From Marinobacter caseinilyticus (GTDB taxonomy: Bacteria > Pseudomonadota > Gammaproteobacteria > Pseudomonadales > Oleiphilaceae), in assembly GCF_011074955.1 (NCBI RefSeq), contig NZ_WUQJ01000004.1:266946-330945 (forward strand): DNA of 64,000 nucleotides. Reading direction: 5' to 3'. The first letter of the stretch is position 1, and every line of letters starts with the position of its first letter. The translations under genes were made by a program, and so were the position numbers. The notes beneath the pieces were generated by a model. The model saw only the letters and a program-made list of their open reading frames with translations. It made no database searches and was not told the origin of the DNA. Shown here piece by piece: positions 25,025 through 34,372 of this stretch.

Positions 25025-26794
25025 ATGATCATTACGCAACTCCAACAGCAAAGGGCCGCGGGTTTTCGACGGCTCCGCTTCGATGCCGGCCTCGAGCAAC
25101 ATTACCGAGCCGAGCGGGATCACGGATTACGTGAACGCTCGCGGCCCGTCTCCGCCAGCGCGTTGGCGCTGTTTCTGCTCTATACCCTGCTGGATGTCAT
25201 CATGCTACCGCCGGAACTTGCCCGCCAGACCATGGCCGTGCGAGTGTTCTTTACTTGCCCGGTGATTGCTCTGGTATGGTGGCTGTCCTACCACAGGGTC
25301 CCCCTGACGACCTTTGTCCGGTGTTACGTGCTGGCATACATAGCCGGCGGTGTGAGTGTGGTTGCGATCATTGCCCTGGCTCGCCTGCAACCCTACCCGA
25401 TGCCCTACGATGGCATTCTTCTGATGGTGATGTTCGGCTATGTGGTGATGGGCATGCCGTTTCGTACCGCCTCGCTCGCATCCGCCCTCATTATACTGAT
25501 GTACCTGATTATGGAGCTCGGTGTGGGGACCGAACCGGCGCAGCTGACGATCAACGGATTTTTTATTGTCACCGCCAATATTACCGGCATGGTGGGTTCC
25601 TGGCTCAGTGAGTATCGCCAGCGTTCCCACTTCCTGGACCGCCAGTTGCTCGATGCCTCACGGCGCGAGGCCGAACAGGACAGCGCCCGTCAAACCCACC
25701 TGATTACGGTCGCCAGTCACGACCTGAGGCAACCACTCAATGTGATCAGCCTGATGCTAGAGAATCTCAGCGGTGAGGGATTACCTGTTCCCCAATCGCG
25801 CCTGGTGGCCAAGCTCAAAACCTCGGTGGTGCATTTCAACGGGTTATTGGCTTCGGTGCTGGACATTTCACGAATCCGGGAAGGGATGGTGACGCCGGAG
25901 CTCAAACCCCTCGACGCCGGGTTGGCACTGCAGCAATTGATCGACACCTGCCTTGACGACGCGACGGATCGCCAGATCACACTGACCCTGTCGCCAGTCG
26001 CCCCACACATCGGTGTGGTCGCCGACCCGCAACTGCTCCACCGTGTACTGCAGAACCTGGTGTTCAATGGCCTCCAGCACAGCGGCGCGAAGGGTGTTGT
26101 TATTCGCGCCCGTCCGCTCGGCAAACAGGTACGTTTTGAGGTTCTGGACGATGGTCAGGGCCTTGATGAAGCAACACTGACACAGGTTTTTGATGCCTTC
26201 TTCCGCGCCGACGTCAACAACCATTTGCAGCCGCCCGGCCTTGGCCTAGGGCTCGCCATTGTCAAAGAACTGACCGAACTGATGGACGGCACCTGCGGTG
26301 TTAATTCGGAGCCTGGGCAGGGCAGTTGTTTTTGGGTCAGTTTCCCGGCTTCCGGACAGCTCGCAGCGGACATCGGCGCCCCTGCCGTATTGTCCGGGGC
26401 CCGCAGTGACCGCTGTCAGCTGGTGGTGGTCGAAGACCATGATGACGCCCGACACTGGCTCTGTGAAACACTCCGCAGCTGGGGCTACACCGCCTCCGCG
26501 TTCGCGACGGCCGAGCAGGCCTTGACCGAAGATCGACCGTCCAAGGCGAACATCCTGATCAGTGACCTTCACCTGCCGGGCATGTCGGGTCAGGCTCTGT
26601 TTCAGCGACTGTTCAGCGATCAGGTCCTCCGGGGCGGAATCCTGATGACCGCCGATACCAGTCTGCCACAGGGCTTTGATTACAAGCAGCGCCTCTGGGT
26701 GTTGCACAAGCCGCTGTCGCCCATGCGGCTAAGGGCCGCGATCCTGCAATTGACCCGCTCGACAGATTGCCTCGAGGAAACCGACCTCAGTTGA
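25025..26794 (+). CDS. Hybrid sensor histidine kinase with six-helix membrane sensor
   Basis: 589 residues. Residues ~42-195 form five to six transmembrane helices; there is no PAS or HAMP. The phosphoacceptor is H232 in SHDLRQPL, the ATP-binding domain shows QNLVFNGLQHS, DDGQGL and GLGLGLAIV, and a C-terminal receiver (~463-580) has the acidic VVVEDHDDA, phospho-Asp514 in SDLHLPGMSG and Lys in HKPLSP. It converges, 24 nt apart, on a LuxR-type response regulator that is its likely output partner. The signal is unknown. It follows the lipase operon, so lipase control is possible but unproven. Confidence 0.88.
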   Translation: MIITQLQQQRAAGFRRLRFDAGLEQHYRAERDHGLRERSRPVSASALALFLLYTLLDVIMLPPELARQTMAVRVFFTCPVIALVWWLSYHRVPLTTFVRCYVLAYIAGGVSVVAIIALARLQPYPMPYDGILLMVMFGYVVMGMPFRTASLASALIILMYLIMELGVGTEPAQLTINGFFIVTANITGMVGSWLSEYRQRSHFLDRQLLDASRREAEQDSARQTHLITVASHDLRQPLNVISLMLENLSGEGLPVPQSRLVAKLKTSVVHFNGLLASVLDISRIREGMVTPELKPLDAGLALQQLIDTCLDDATDRQITLTLSPVAPHIGVVADPQLLHRVLQNLVFNGLQHSGAKGVVIRARPLGKQVRFEVLDDGQGLDEATLTQVFDAFFRADVNNHLQPPGLGLGLAIVKELTELMDGTCGVNSEPGQGSCFWVSFPASGQLAADIGAPAVLSGARSDRCQLVVVEDHDDARHWLCETLRSWGYTASAFATAEQALTEDRPSKANILISDLHLPGMSGQALFQRLFSDQVLRGGILMTADTSLPQGFDYKQRLWVLHKPLSPMRLRAAILQLTRSTDCLEETDLS

Positions 26795-26818
26795 TGAAGA
26801 CAACGGTCAGACAGGGCG

Positions 26819-27481
26819 CTAGAGCAAACCGAGCGATTGAGCCCTGGCAACGCACTCGGTGCGATTGTGAACCCCGAGTTGGGTGAAGATGGCCTTGAGG
26901 TGTGTTTTGACCGTGTGTTCGGTCAGGTCCAGGGACTGGCAAATGCGCTTGTTCGGGAACCCGTCTGCCAACAAGCGTAATACGTCCAGTTGGCGGGGTG
27001 TTAATGGGTCGGGGCCTTCGGGCGTTAAGGTCAGTGACGGGTAAAATAACGAGCCGGCGCTGACGCATTGAATCATTCGGATCAGGGTTCGACGGCCCGA
27101 TGATTTTGGCATAAACCCCACCGCACCTGCCGCCTTCGCGGCCCGAACCGCCGTTTCGTCTTCGCGACTTGAAATGACCACCACCGGTAGCGGCACGCCA
27201 ACCTTTTCCAGTGCACGCAGCAACGACAAACCAGCTTCACCCGGCAATGTCAGATCCAGCAGCACCAGTGTGGTATCGCCATAATCTCGCACATATTCCA
27301 GAGCTTCAGGTACCGACGCGGCATTGCCCACCGACAGCGCCAGATTTTCCTGCATCAGGATGCCCCCCAGGCCATGGGCGAAGAACGGGTGGTCGTCCAC
27401 AATCAGTACCCGGGCGAGCGGCAAATGACTGGTCGTCGGTGCACCGTGAGTATCTGCACCGTCCGCCGTTAGCGTTTCCAT
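26819..27481 (-). CDS. NarL/LuxR-type response regulator
   Basis: 220 residues from the ATG at 27481, with GGAG 6 nt upstream. The receiver domain has the acidic pair in IVDDHPFF, phospho-Asp in LLDLTLPG, the Ser/Thr switch in VISSRED and Lys in MPKSSG. The C-terminal HTH (LTPRQLDVLRLLADG ... LTEHTVKTHLKAIF) binds DNA. The convergent hybrid kinase is the probable phosphodonor. Its target genes are unknown. Confidence 0.9.
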   Translation of the reverse strand: METLTADGADTHGAPTTSHLPLARVLIVDDHPFFAHGLGGILMQENLALSVGNAASVPEALEYVRDYGDTTLVLLDLTLPGEAGLSLLRALEKVGVPLPVVVISSREDETAVRAAKAAGAVGFMPKSSGRRTLIRMIQCVSAGSLFYPSLTLTPEGPDPLTPRQLDVLRLLADGFPNKRICQSLDLTEHTVKTHLKAIFTQLGVHNRTECVARAQSLGLL

Positions 27482-28105
27482 TGTCGACTCCGCGTCAAAC
27501 CTGTTTTTATTGTTGCGGTCATTCTTACTATACGCAGGCACGGCGGCTTCGGCGGTTAGTCAATTAACGCATTTGTGACTTAGTCGACAATGATTGCTTC
27601 GCCAATGACGACACCCAGACACACAGCCAGGGAGCCATCGGGCGACTCTCACTGTGCCGATGTCGACAGGACTGTGCCACCTGGCGTAACTCGGTCGGGA
27701 CCGGAGCAATGCTTCCCATCATGCTTCCCACCATGACACGACGATTGGACCGTATGCGCCTCAGCGGTTGGGTGTCCGTACCGATCACGTTCCCGTTATG
27801 GCGATTTTCCGGAGGTCCCAAGTGTTCAGGTCCGCCCCGGCCGTTGTAATTCGCTGCGCCAGCAACGCCGCTTTTTTTTTGCCACGAACGTTTCCCCGCA
27901 CTGCCTGAATACACGCCGGGCGTTCGGTGACGTTTCGCGTACTTGACCGAGGCAGTATTGCCCGTCAACGCTTCAGCTTGAACATTTGACGACTTCATCA
28001 GGCGCGACGATCACTGCAGACAAGCCCATCCGTTTTGTATCATGGTCAACTGTTTAGTAGTCTTTCAGTCTCACAACCCACTGCCGCCACGCCACCGGAG
28101 CCACC
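27482..28105. other. Long gap without a confident gene
   Basis: About 620 nt between divergent genes. It contains a short tandem repeat ATGCTTCCCATC/ATGCTTCCCACC (27709-27732) and open frames on both strands whose amino-acid composition is not protein-like. It should hold the promoters of the response regulator and the acetolactate synthase. Confidence 0.5.
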
Positions 28106-29782
28106 ATGACGTCATCGAATCACAGCAGTCCCCCCATCAAAGGCTCCGACCTTTTCGTGAAAGTGCTTGAGAACGAAGGCGTTAAGTATGTTTTTGCCGT
28201 ACCCGGTGAGGAAAACCTGGACCTGCTTGAGTCCCTGCGCACCTCCAACATCGAACTGATTCTCAACCGGCACGAGCAGGCGGCCGGTTTTATGGCGGCC
28301 ACCTATGGCCGACTGACGGGCAAGGTCGGGGTCTGTATGTCCACACTCGGCCCCGGCGCAACCAACCTGGTCACGGCGGCGGCTTACGCCACCCTCGGGG
28401 CCATGCCGATGCTGATGATTTCCGGGCAGAAACCGATCAAGTCGTCCAAGCAGGGCTTGTTTCAGATTATCGATACCGTCGATCTGATGCGGCCGCTGAC
28501 GAAATACACACGCCAGATCAGTAACGCCGCCACCATACCCGCCAAACTCCGGGAGGCCGTTCGACTCGCCACCGAAGAGCGCCCGGGCGCGGTCCATCTG
28601 GAGTTGCCGGAAGACATTGCCGCCGAACAGGCCGCCGGGGACGCCCACATCTTTCACCCCAGCGATGCCCGGCGCCCGACCGCCAGTGTGAAAAGCCTGC
28701 AGCAAGCCTGTGACATGATCCTCTCTGCCAAGCACCCGTTGCTCATGATTGGCGCCGGCGCCAACCGGAAGCGGGTATCGCAGGCACTGGTTCATCTGGT
28801 CAATGCCTCAGGCATCCCATTTTTCACCACCCAGATGGGCAAGGGTGTCGTGGATGAACGTCATCCACGCTATCTTGGCAACGCGGCGCTGTCCGCCGGC
28901 GACTTCGTTCATTGTGCGATTGACCATGCCGATCTGGTGATCAACGTCGGCCACGACGTGGTGGAAAAACCGCCCTTTTTTATGACGCCGGGTGGCAAAC
29001 AGGTCATTCACATCAACTTCAGCCCGGCCGACGTGGATCCGGTGTACTTCCCTCAGCACGAGGTGGTTGGCGACATCGCCAACAGCGTGGACTGGCTCGC
29101 GGAACACTGCGGCCAGAGTGATCACCATGATTTCAGCAATCTGATGGCGGTAAAGCTGGCAGCCGACAACCATCTGGCGGAGCGCATCCACGACGACCGC
29201 TTCCCGATCATCCCCCAGCGTATCGTGCACGATGTCCGCGAAATCATGCCAGATGATGGCATCATTGCGCTGGATAACGGCATGTACAAGATCTGGTTTG
29301 CCCGCAACTATCCCGCTTACGACAACAACACAGTCCTGCTCGACAATGCCCTCGCATCCATGGGCGCAGGGCTCCCCAGCGCTATGGCGGCGGCCATGCT
29401 GTATCCGCACCTCAAGGTGATGGCCATCTGTGGCGATGGCGGCTTCATGATGAACAGCCAGGAACTGGAGACCGCCGTCCGGTTGAAACTCAATCTTGTC
29501 GTAATGATCATCAACGACAACGCCTACGGTATGATCAAGTGGAAGCAGGCCCAGGACGATTTTCCTGAATTTGGTCTGGATTATCAAAACCCGGATTTCG
29601 TCCGATACGCCGAAGCGTATGGCGCCACCGGCCATCGCGTTCAATCCGCCGCCGAACTCCGGCCCACGCTGGAAAAGGCCCTCGCCGCCGGCGGCATTCA
29701 ACTGGTTGAGGTGCCGGTGGATTACTCTGAAAACAGGCGCGTATTCAACGAAGAGCTGAGTCAGTTAACGTGCAATCTGTAA
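28106..29782 (+). CDS. Acetolactate synthase large subunit (AlsS-like)
   Basis: 558 residues of the ThDP-dependent family. N-terminal ThDP-pyrimidine domain with FAVPGEENLD and the catalytic Glu in NRHEQ, central FAD-like domain, and C-terminal ThDP-diphosphate motif GDGGFMMNSQEL...INDN. It condenses two pyruvates to 2-acetolactate. The C-terminal PVDYSENR and absence of an adjacent ilvN-type small subunit or acetolactate decarboxylase resemble the stand-alone AlsS form; the pathway (branched-chain synthesis or acetoin) is open. CGGAG 5-6 nt upstream of the ATG supports the start. Confidence 0.9.
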   Translation: MTSSNHSSPPIKGSDLFVKVLENEGVKYVFAVPGEENLDLLESLRTSNIELILNRHEQAAGFMAATYGRLTGKVGVCMSTLGPGATNLVTAAAYATLGAMPMLMISGQKPIKSSKQGLFQIIDTVDLMRPLTKYTRQISNAATIPAKLREAVRLATEERPGAVHLELPEDIAAEQAAGDAHIFHPSDARRPTASVKSLQQACDMILSAKHPLLMIGAGANRKRVSQALVHLVNASGIPFFTTQMGKGVVDERHPRYLGNAALSAGDFVHCAIDHADLVINVGHDVVEKPPFFMTPGGKQVIHINFSPADVDPVYFPQHEVVGDIANSVDWLAEHCGQSDHHDFSNLMAVKLAADNHLAERIHDDRFPIIPQRIVHDVREIMPDDGIIALDNGMYKIWFARNYPAYDNNTVLLDNALASMGAGLPSAMAAAMLYPHLKVMAICGDGGFMMNSQELETAVRLKLNLVVMIINDNAYGMIKWKQAQDDFPEFGLDYQNPDFVRYAEAYGATGHRVQSAAELRPTLEKALAAGGIQLVEVPVDYSENRRVFNEELSQLTCNL

Positions 29783-29864
29783 CCGCAGCCCGTTGCGGCA
29801 CTTTCATACTGATGTCGCACCCTGCCCGGCCTGTTACTGACCAACCGACGCACCGAGCGGCTTC

Positions 29865-30602
29865 ATGATACGCGGTATTGTTTTGTGCCTGATGTCGATG
29901 GTGACCACGACGCAGACCTGGGCGAGCGAGCCGTCCGTGCTGCGAATCGTTACCTCGGAATACCCGCCGTTCGAGTACTCCGAGAAGGGACGTATCACCG
30001 GGAAAGACACCGACACCGTTCGTGATGTCGTCATCGCCATGGGGTTCGAGCCCGATATCCAGTTGTTGCCGTGGATTCGGGCCGAGAATCAAGCGCAACG
30101 AGGTGAAGCCGATCTGATCTATTCGCTGACCTATTCCGATCAGCGCAACCTGCACTACTACTTCACCGACCCCATCAGTGAGGTTCGGGATGTGTTCTTT
30201 GTCCACAAGGATGCCGGTATTCAATGGCAACACCTGGACGACCTGGTCGATCTGAAAATCGGCGTATCGGCCTCTTACAGTTATGCGCCGGTCTTTATGG
30301 AGTGGCTGGAGCTCAGCGGCGTGAGAGTGACCCGGGTCAGTCACGAACAGCCGGAACTGACCAGTTTGAAAATGCTGGCCTACCGCCGAATTGACGCCTT
30401 TATCTGCGAGCGCTCGGTTTGTGACCATCTGATCTCCCAGCACTCGGGCTTGTTGCCGGAGCTGACCAACCTGCAGGCGTTGCCGAAGTCGGTTGGTGAA
30501 GCCCGCCCCTTTCGTGCCGCCTTCTCACGCCTGGCACCCAACGCCGAAGCGCTGCGTGATGCGTTCAATCAGACACTCATGGAGCTTCGCAGCGGATCAT
30601 AG
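29865..30602 (+). CDS. Orphan periplasmic solute-binding protein (SBP_bac_3 type)
   Basis: 245 residues with a signal peptide ending at TWA-SE (~20). The body is a two-lobed amino-acid-type binding fold: IVTSEYPPFEYSEKGRITG with GKDTDTVRDV, the second lobe KIGVSASYSYAP, and RRIDAFICERSV. No permease or ATPase is adjacent. It may feed a distant transporter or act as a sensor input. It is one of four such orphans in this window. Ligand unknown. Confidence 0.82.
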   Translation: MIRGIVLCLMSMVTTTQTWASEPSVLRIVTSEYPPFEYSEKGRITGKDTDTVRDVVIAMGFEPDIQLLPWIRAENQAQRGEADLIYSLTYSDQRNLHYYFTDPISEVRDVFFVHKDAGIQWQHLDDLVDLKIGVSASYSYAPVFMEWLELSGVRVTRVSHEQPELTSLKMLAYRRIDAFICERSVCDHLISQHSGLLPELTNLQALPKSVGEARPFRAAFSRLAPNAEALRDAFNQTLMELRSGS

Positions 30603-30709
30603 CCTCAGCACGCCATCAGGTCTTCGGCAATCCCCTACCCGAAAATTGCCAAACTCTGCGCTCGGTTTCCTATACTGACAGTGCCACTTCGCAATCATGG
30701 ACCTGCCCC

Positions 30710-32005
30710 ATGGATATCCAGAACGACCACCGTTTCGCTATCAACCTGAATGTACGCGGCATTCAGCCCTCGGCCACCCTGCGCATTAATGAGCTCAGCA
30801 ACCAGCTCCGATCCGAGGGCCGTGACATCATCAAGCTGGGTTTGGGCCAGTCCCCATTCCCGGTCCCCGACCGCGTCGTGGCGGCACTGCGTGATCACGC
30901 CCATGAAAAAGACTACCTGCCTGTCAAGGGGCTGAGGTCTTTGCGTGAGTCCATCGCCGGCTACATCAATCGCAGTGAGCGCATGCGTTGCACCTGGGAA
31001 GATGTGCTGATTGGCCCGGGCTCGAAAGAACTGCTCTTCATCCTGCAGCTGGCGTACTACGGAGACCTCCTGATACCGCGCCCGAGCTGGGTTTCCTATG
31101 CTCCCCAGGCTCGCATCATCGGGCGCTCGGTGCACTGGCTGCCCACCCACGCGGAGAATAATTGGCAACTGACCGCTGAGGAACTGGACATCATCTGCCG
31201 GGACGACCCGTCTCGACCGCGGATACTGATCCTCAACTACCCATCCAATCCCACTGGCTGCACTTACACGGACGACCAATTGCTGGCAATCGCCAATGTG
31301 GCTCGCAAATACCGTTTGATCCTGTTGTCCGATGAAATTTATGGCGAAGTCCATTTTGAAGGGCGGCACAAATCCATTGCGCGCTACTATCCCGAAGGCA
31401 CCATTATCAGTACTGGTCTGTCGAAATGGGCCGGCGCGGGCGGCTGGCGACTGGGTACGTTTATTTTCCCGGCCGAGTTGCGGCCCCTGCAGGATGCCAT
31501 GGCGATTATCGCCAGTGAAACCTACACGGCCACCAGCGCACCGATCCAACACGCGGCCATCGCCGCGTTCGACGGTGGCGCAGACCTGGATGACTATCTG
31601 GTGCAATCACGACGCGTGCTGAAAGTGGTGGGGGAATATTTGCACCGTCGCCTGATCGACATGAAGGTACCCACGCAGAAACCGGAAGGGGCGTTTTACC
31701 TGTTCCCTGATTTCTCCGCCTACCGGGACGGGTTGGCGAAGCGAGACATCAAAACCAGCCCAGCGCTCTGCCAGGTCCTGCTGGAAGACACGGGCATTGC
31801 CATTCTTCCCGCCAGTGATTTTGGCTTTGTTCCCGACCAACTCAGTGCCCGCCTGGCCTTTGTCGACTTTGATGGCACCGCTGCATTGGCACTGGCCGGT
31901 GGTGACTATGCAGAAAAACCACTGGATGACGGTTTTATCAATGCGGCCTGCCCACGCCTGAAACTGGCCATGGACAAGCTCGAAGCCTGGCTGGGCGAAC
32001 TGTAA
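30710..32005 (+). CDS. Class I/II PLP-dependent aminotransferase
   Basis: 431 residues of the fold-type I aspartate-aminotransferase family. The Schiff-base Lys is in STGLSKWAGAGGWRLG, with the preceding NYPSNPTGC, the SDEIYGEVHF Asp/Tyr pair and a C-terminal Arg in ARLAFVDFDG. The first ~35 residues are an extension before the LGLGQSPFPVP segment. It transfers amino groups between an amino acid and a 2-oxo acid; the substrate is not identifiable. A stem-loop and the inositol-monophosphatase-family gene follow. Confidence 0.88.
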   Translation: MDIQNDHRFAINLNVRGIQPSATLRINELSNQLRSEGRDIIKLGLGQSPFPVPDRVVAALRDHAHEKDYLPVKGLRSLRESIAGYINRSERMRCTWEDVLIGPGSKELLFILQLAYYGDLLIPRPSWVSYAPQARIIGRSVHWLPTHAENNWQLTAEELDIICRDDPSRPRILILNYPSNPTGCTYTDDQLLAIANVARKYRLILLSDEIYGEVHFEGRHKSIARYYPEGTIISTGLSKWAGAGGWRLGTFIFPAELRPLQDAMAIIASETYTATSAPIQHAAIAAFDGGADLDDYLVQSRRVLKVVGEYLHRRLIDMKVPTQKPEGAFYLFPDFSAYRDGLAKRDIKTSPALCQVLLEDTGIAILPASDFGFVPDQLSARLAFVDFDGTAALALAGGDYAEKPLDDGFINAACPRLKLAMDKLEAWLGEL

Positions 32006-32016
32006 GACGGCCGATG

Positions 32017-32042
32017 GGGGCGACACCCTGAGGTGTCGCCCC
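32017..32042 (+). other. Perfect 11-bp stem-loop between two genes
   Basis: GGGGCGACACC / GGTGTCGCCCC with a CTGA tetraloop, starting 12 nt after the aminotransferase stop. There is no T run, so it is not a canonical intrinsic terminator. It may protect the 3' end of the upstream mRNA or modulate read-through into the next gene. Confidence 0.6.
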
Positions 32043-32074
32043 GCCGGTAACCCTTCCACCCAAAGGACCATTTT

Positions 32075-32875
32075 GTGTCATTGAACGAAATCAGCCTGTT
32101 CGCGGAACAGATCGCCCGGGAAGCAGGCAAACTGGTGGCCCATGAACGCCGAACCAATACCCTGCGCACGGACTACAAGCAGCAGACCGAACTGGTGACC
32201 CACGCCGACGTCATGGCCGACACCCTGATCTCCGACGCGATCAAAGCCCGCTTCCCCGGCCACCGCATTTTGTCCGAAGAGTCAACGCCGGATAAATCGC
32301 TGGCCGAGGACATTCAGTCACCGTTGTGGATTGTGGACCCCATCGACGGCACCGTGAACTACGCCTACGGTCATCCGCAAGTTGCGGTATCCATTGCCTA
32401 CGCGGAGAAAGGCCGGGTTCAGGTTGCTGTCGTCCACGCGCCGTTCAGCGAGGAGACCTTCACCGCCATCGCGGGTAGGGGAGCCTTGCTAAATGGCCGG
32501 GCGATAAAGCATAGCGATGCTGACAGGCCGCGGGATGCCCTGTTCGCGACAGGGTTCCCCTACACCAAAGATCAACTCGCCCCCCTGATGCGGCGGTTGG
32601 ACGTCATGATTCACCATTGTCGTGATTTGCGTCGGATAGGCTCGGCCGCGCTGGATATCTGCTGGGTTGCTTGCGGTCGACTGGACGCCTATTACGAGTC
32701 CGTCAGCCCGTGGGATTTTGCCGCTGCCCGCCTCATTGCTCTGGAAGCCGGAGCCCAATGTGGGCATTTCAGTGCGGTGCCGGACGGTTATCCTGACGAT
32801 CTCTGGGGGCAGGATATTCTGATCAGTGCGCCGAAACTGTTTCACGAGTTGCAGGCGTTACTCAGCAGGGCCTGA
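32075..32875 (+). CDS. Inositol-monophosphatase-family protein
   Basis: 266 residues starting at GTG with AAGGA 8 nt upstream. Metal-binding motifs DPIDGT and PWDFAAARLI, plus the EES loop (ILSEES), are all present, so the Mg2+-dependent phosphatase should be active. Family members act on inositol phosphates, 3'-phosphoadenosine phosphate, fructose bisphosphate or histidinol phosphate. Following an aminotransferase gene, a histidinol-phosphate or similar aminated-phosphate role is conceivable but unproven. Its 3' end overlaps the convergent binding-protein gene by 18 nt. Confidence 0.88.
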   Translation: MSLNEISLFAEQIAREAGKLVAHERRTNTLRTDYKQQTELVTHADVMADTLISDAIKARFPGHRILSEESTPDKSLAEDIQSPLWIVDPIDGTVNYAYGHPQVAVSIAYAEKGRVQVAVVHAPFSEETFTAIAGRGALLNGRAIKHSDADRPRDALFATGFPYTKDQLAPLMRRLDVMIHHCRDLRRIGSAALDICWVACGRLDAYYESVSPWDFAAARLIALEAGAQCGHFSAVPDGYPDDLWGQDILISAPKLFHELQALLSRA

Positions 32876-33694
32876 TTGTAAGGTCGATTCCAGGCCCATC
32901 ACGGCCCTCTGATCGGCATAGATCGGGCTCAGCAACTGGTCCAGTTTGCCGCTGTCGCGTAGGGTCTGGAGTTCGTCATTGAAGGTCTTCATCAACTGCT
33001 CGCCGCGACCGGTCGCACGACTGAACAACAGATGCAATGGTTCGGAATGCAGTGGCCGGGGGTGGTGGGTCAGCTTGTGCCAGTATTCCTTCGGAAACAG
33101 CACGCGAATCATGCCATAGCCGACGGCCAGATCCTGCGGGTATAAGTCGATCCGGCCTCTCAGCAATAACTTGAGGTTGCGCTCGTCTTCCGCGATACGA
33201 ACCACTCGTAACTGTCCCGAATGCTCAGCTTGCTCAAACGCACCGCCATAGAAATAACCAAGCGTGGCACCAATGTTGTAGCCACTAAGGTCGTCAATGG
33301 CGGACCAGTCAAACCGGGTGTCGGTCCGGTGAAAAACCACCTGCTCTCCGGCCACAATCGCATCGCTGCAAAGGTAGGCCTTGGCCCGCGCTTCGGAACA
33401 GTAGTAAGGCATCATGGCATCAAAATCGCCATTCGCCACGATCATGGCATTGCGAGTCCAGGGAAAGACCTGGTATTGCACATCGTAACCGGCGCGATCG
33501 AATGCAACCTTGATCACCCGCCCGAGCGGACCGTAATCGGCGCTGCCGGAATCCACATAGGGTTGCCAGTCACCGGTCGCTATGGTCACAACCGGGCGAC
33601 GATCCTTATCATCTGCGAGGACCGGAGCCGCCAGCCCCAGAATGACGGCAAACAAAGCCACTACACTTGCAGGGTCACGGAGCCAAAGAGACAT
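32858..33694 (-). CDS. Orphan periplasmic solute-binding protein
   Basis: 278 residues from the ATG at 33694, with a signal peptide (hydrophobic ~10-25, cut near VLA-DD). SBP_bac_3-type fold: TIATGDWQPYVDSGS, a second-lobe NIGATLGYFYGGAF and RGRIDLYPQDLAVG. No transporter components are near. The first lobe lacks a clear RDxG carboxylate-binding site. Ligand unknown. It overlaps the convergent phosphatase gene at their 3' ends. Confidence 0.82.
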   Translation of the reverse strand: MSLWLRDPASVVALFAVILGLAAPVLADDKDRRPVVTIATGDWQPYVDSGSADYGPLGRVIKVAFDRAGYDVQYQVFPWTRNAMIVANGDFDAMMPYYCSEARAKAYLCSDAIVAGEQVVFHRTDTRFDWSAIDDLSGYNIGATLGYFYGGAFEQAEHSGQLRVVRIAEDERNLKLLLRGRIDLYPQDLAVGYGMIRVLFPKEYWHKLTHHPRPLHSEPLHLLFSRATGRGEQLMKTFNDELQTLRDSGKLDQLLSPIYADQRAVMGLESTLQSGPAE

Positions 33695-33740
33695 TCTTGT
33701 CCATCGCTGTCGGGTAATGAGTGAAAACGTTAAGTGGAGT

Positions 33741-34349
33741 CTAGCTGGATTCCACGGCTTCGTCTTGCCAAACACTACCGACCGTCATCGTCCAGGCGTC
33801 GTCAAACCCGGTGCTGGGCAGTCGCTCGAATGAAGACCTTACGAAACGCTGAATGCGCCCCTCGACAAACACCATCACCCAGTCAGCACTGCGACCGGCG
33901 GAGTTCCTGGCGCGCAGGCCCTCACGCATTTCACCTTCCTTGAGGATCTGTCGCACCTGGGTTTCAAGGCGGTCAAAAAACTGCGAAGCACGGCGCCGCA
34001 AGCCATCGTCCTCACCCACCAACGCCGCACCGGTCAGCACCCGACATAACCCGGGATTGCGCTCACCAAACACCAACACCAAATGCACCAGTTGCCGGAG
34101 CCGGGTGCGGGCGTCGTTCTGTTCATGCAGAATGATCTGGCACCGGGAAAACACGGCGTCTTCGGCAAACTCAATCAGGCTCTCAAACATTTTCCGTTTA
34201 CTGGGAAAGTGCCGATACAACGCCGCTTCGGTGACACCGACGCGCTTGGCCAGCCCCGCAGTGGTAATGCGAGCGCCGGGCTCACTTTCAAGCAAGCCGG
34301 CCAAGGCCTGAAGGATAAGATCACGGCGACTGGGTGCGGGCTGGGTCAT
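33741..34349 (-). CDS. slmA: Nucleoid occlusion factor SlmA
   Basis: 202 residues of the TetR family. The N-terminal HTH reads ITTAGLAKRVGVTEAALYRHFPSKRKMFESL, near identical in pattern to SlmA, and the C-terminal half keeps the FtsZ-interacting helices. SlmA binds SBS sites over the chromosome and blocks FtsZ polymerisation over the nucleoid. It lies downstream of thiG on the same strand, 23 nt apart, and upstream of the binding-protein gene. Confidence 0.9.
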   Translation of the reverse strand: MTQPAPSRRDLILQALAGLLESEPGARITTAGLAKRVGVTEAALYRHFPSKRKMFESLIEFAEDAVFSRCQIILHEQNDARTRLRQLVHLVLVFGERNPGLCRVLTGAALVGEDDGLRRRASQFFDRLETQVRQILKEGEMREGLRARNSAGRSADWVMVFVEGRIQRFVRSSFERLPSTGFDDAWTMTVGSVWQDEAVESS

Positions 34350-34372
34350 GGTTACATCGGTCCAGGGTCAAA

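Noticed and set aside
27709..27852. 47-codon ORF (plus) with CGGAG upstream
   Set aside because: Arises from a tandem ATGCTTCCCAYC repeat and lacks homology; too weak to annotate.
27564..27998. 144-residue open frame on the minus strand
   Set aside because: Composition is not protein-like, no ribosome site, no family resemblance. Treated as non-coding.
28808..29701. 297-residue minus-strand ORF
   Set aside because: Antisense to acetolactate synthase, whose motifs are unambiguous.
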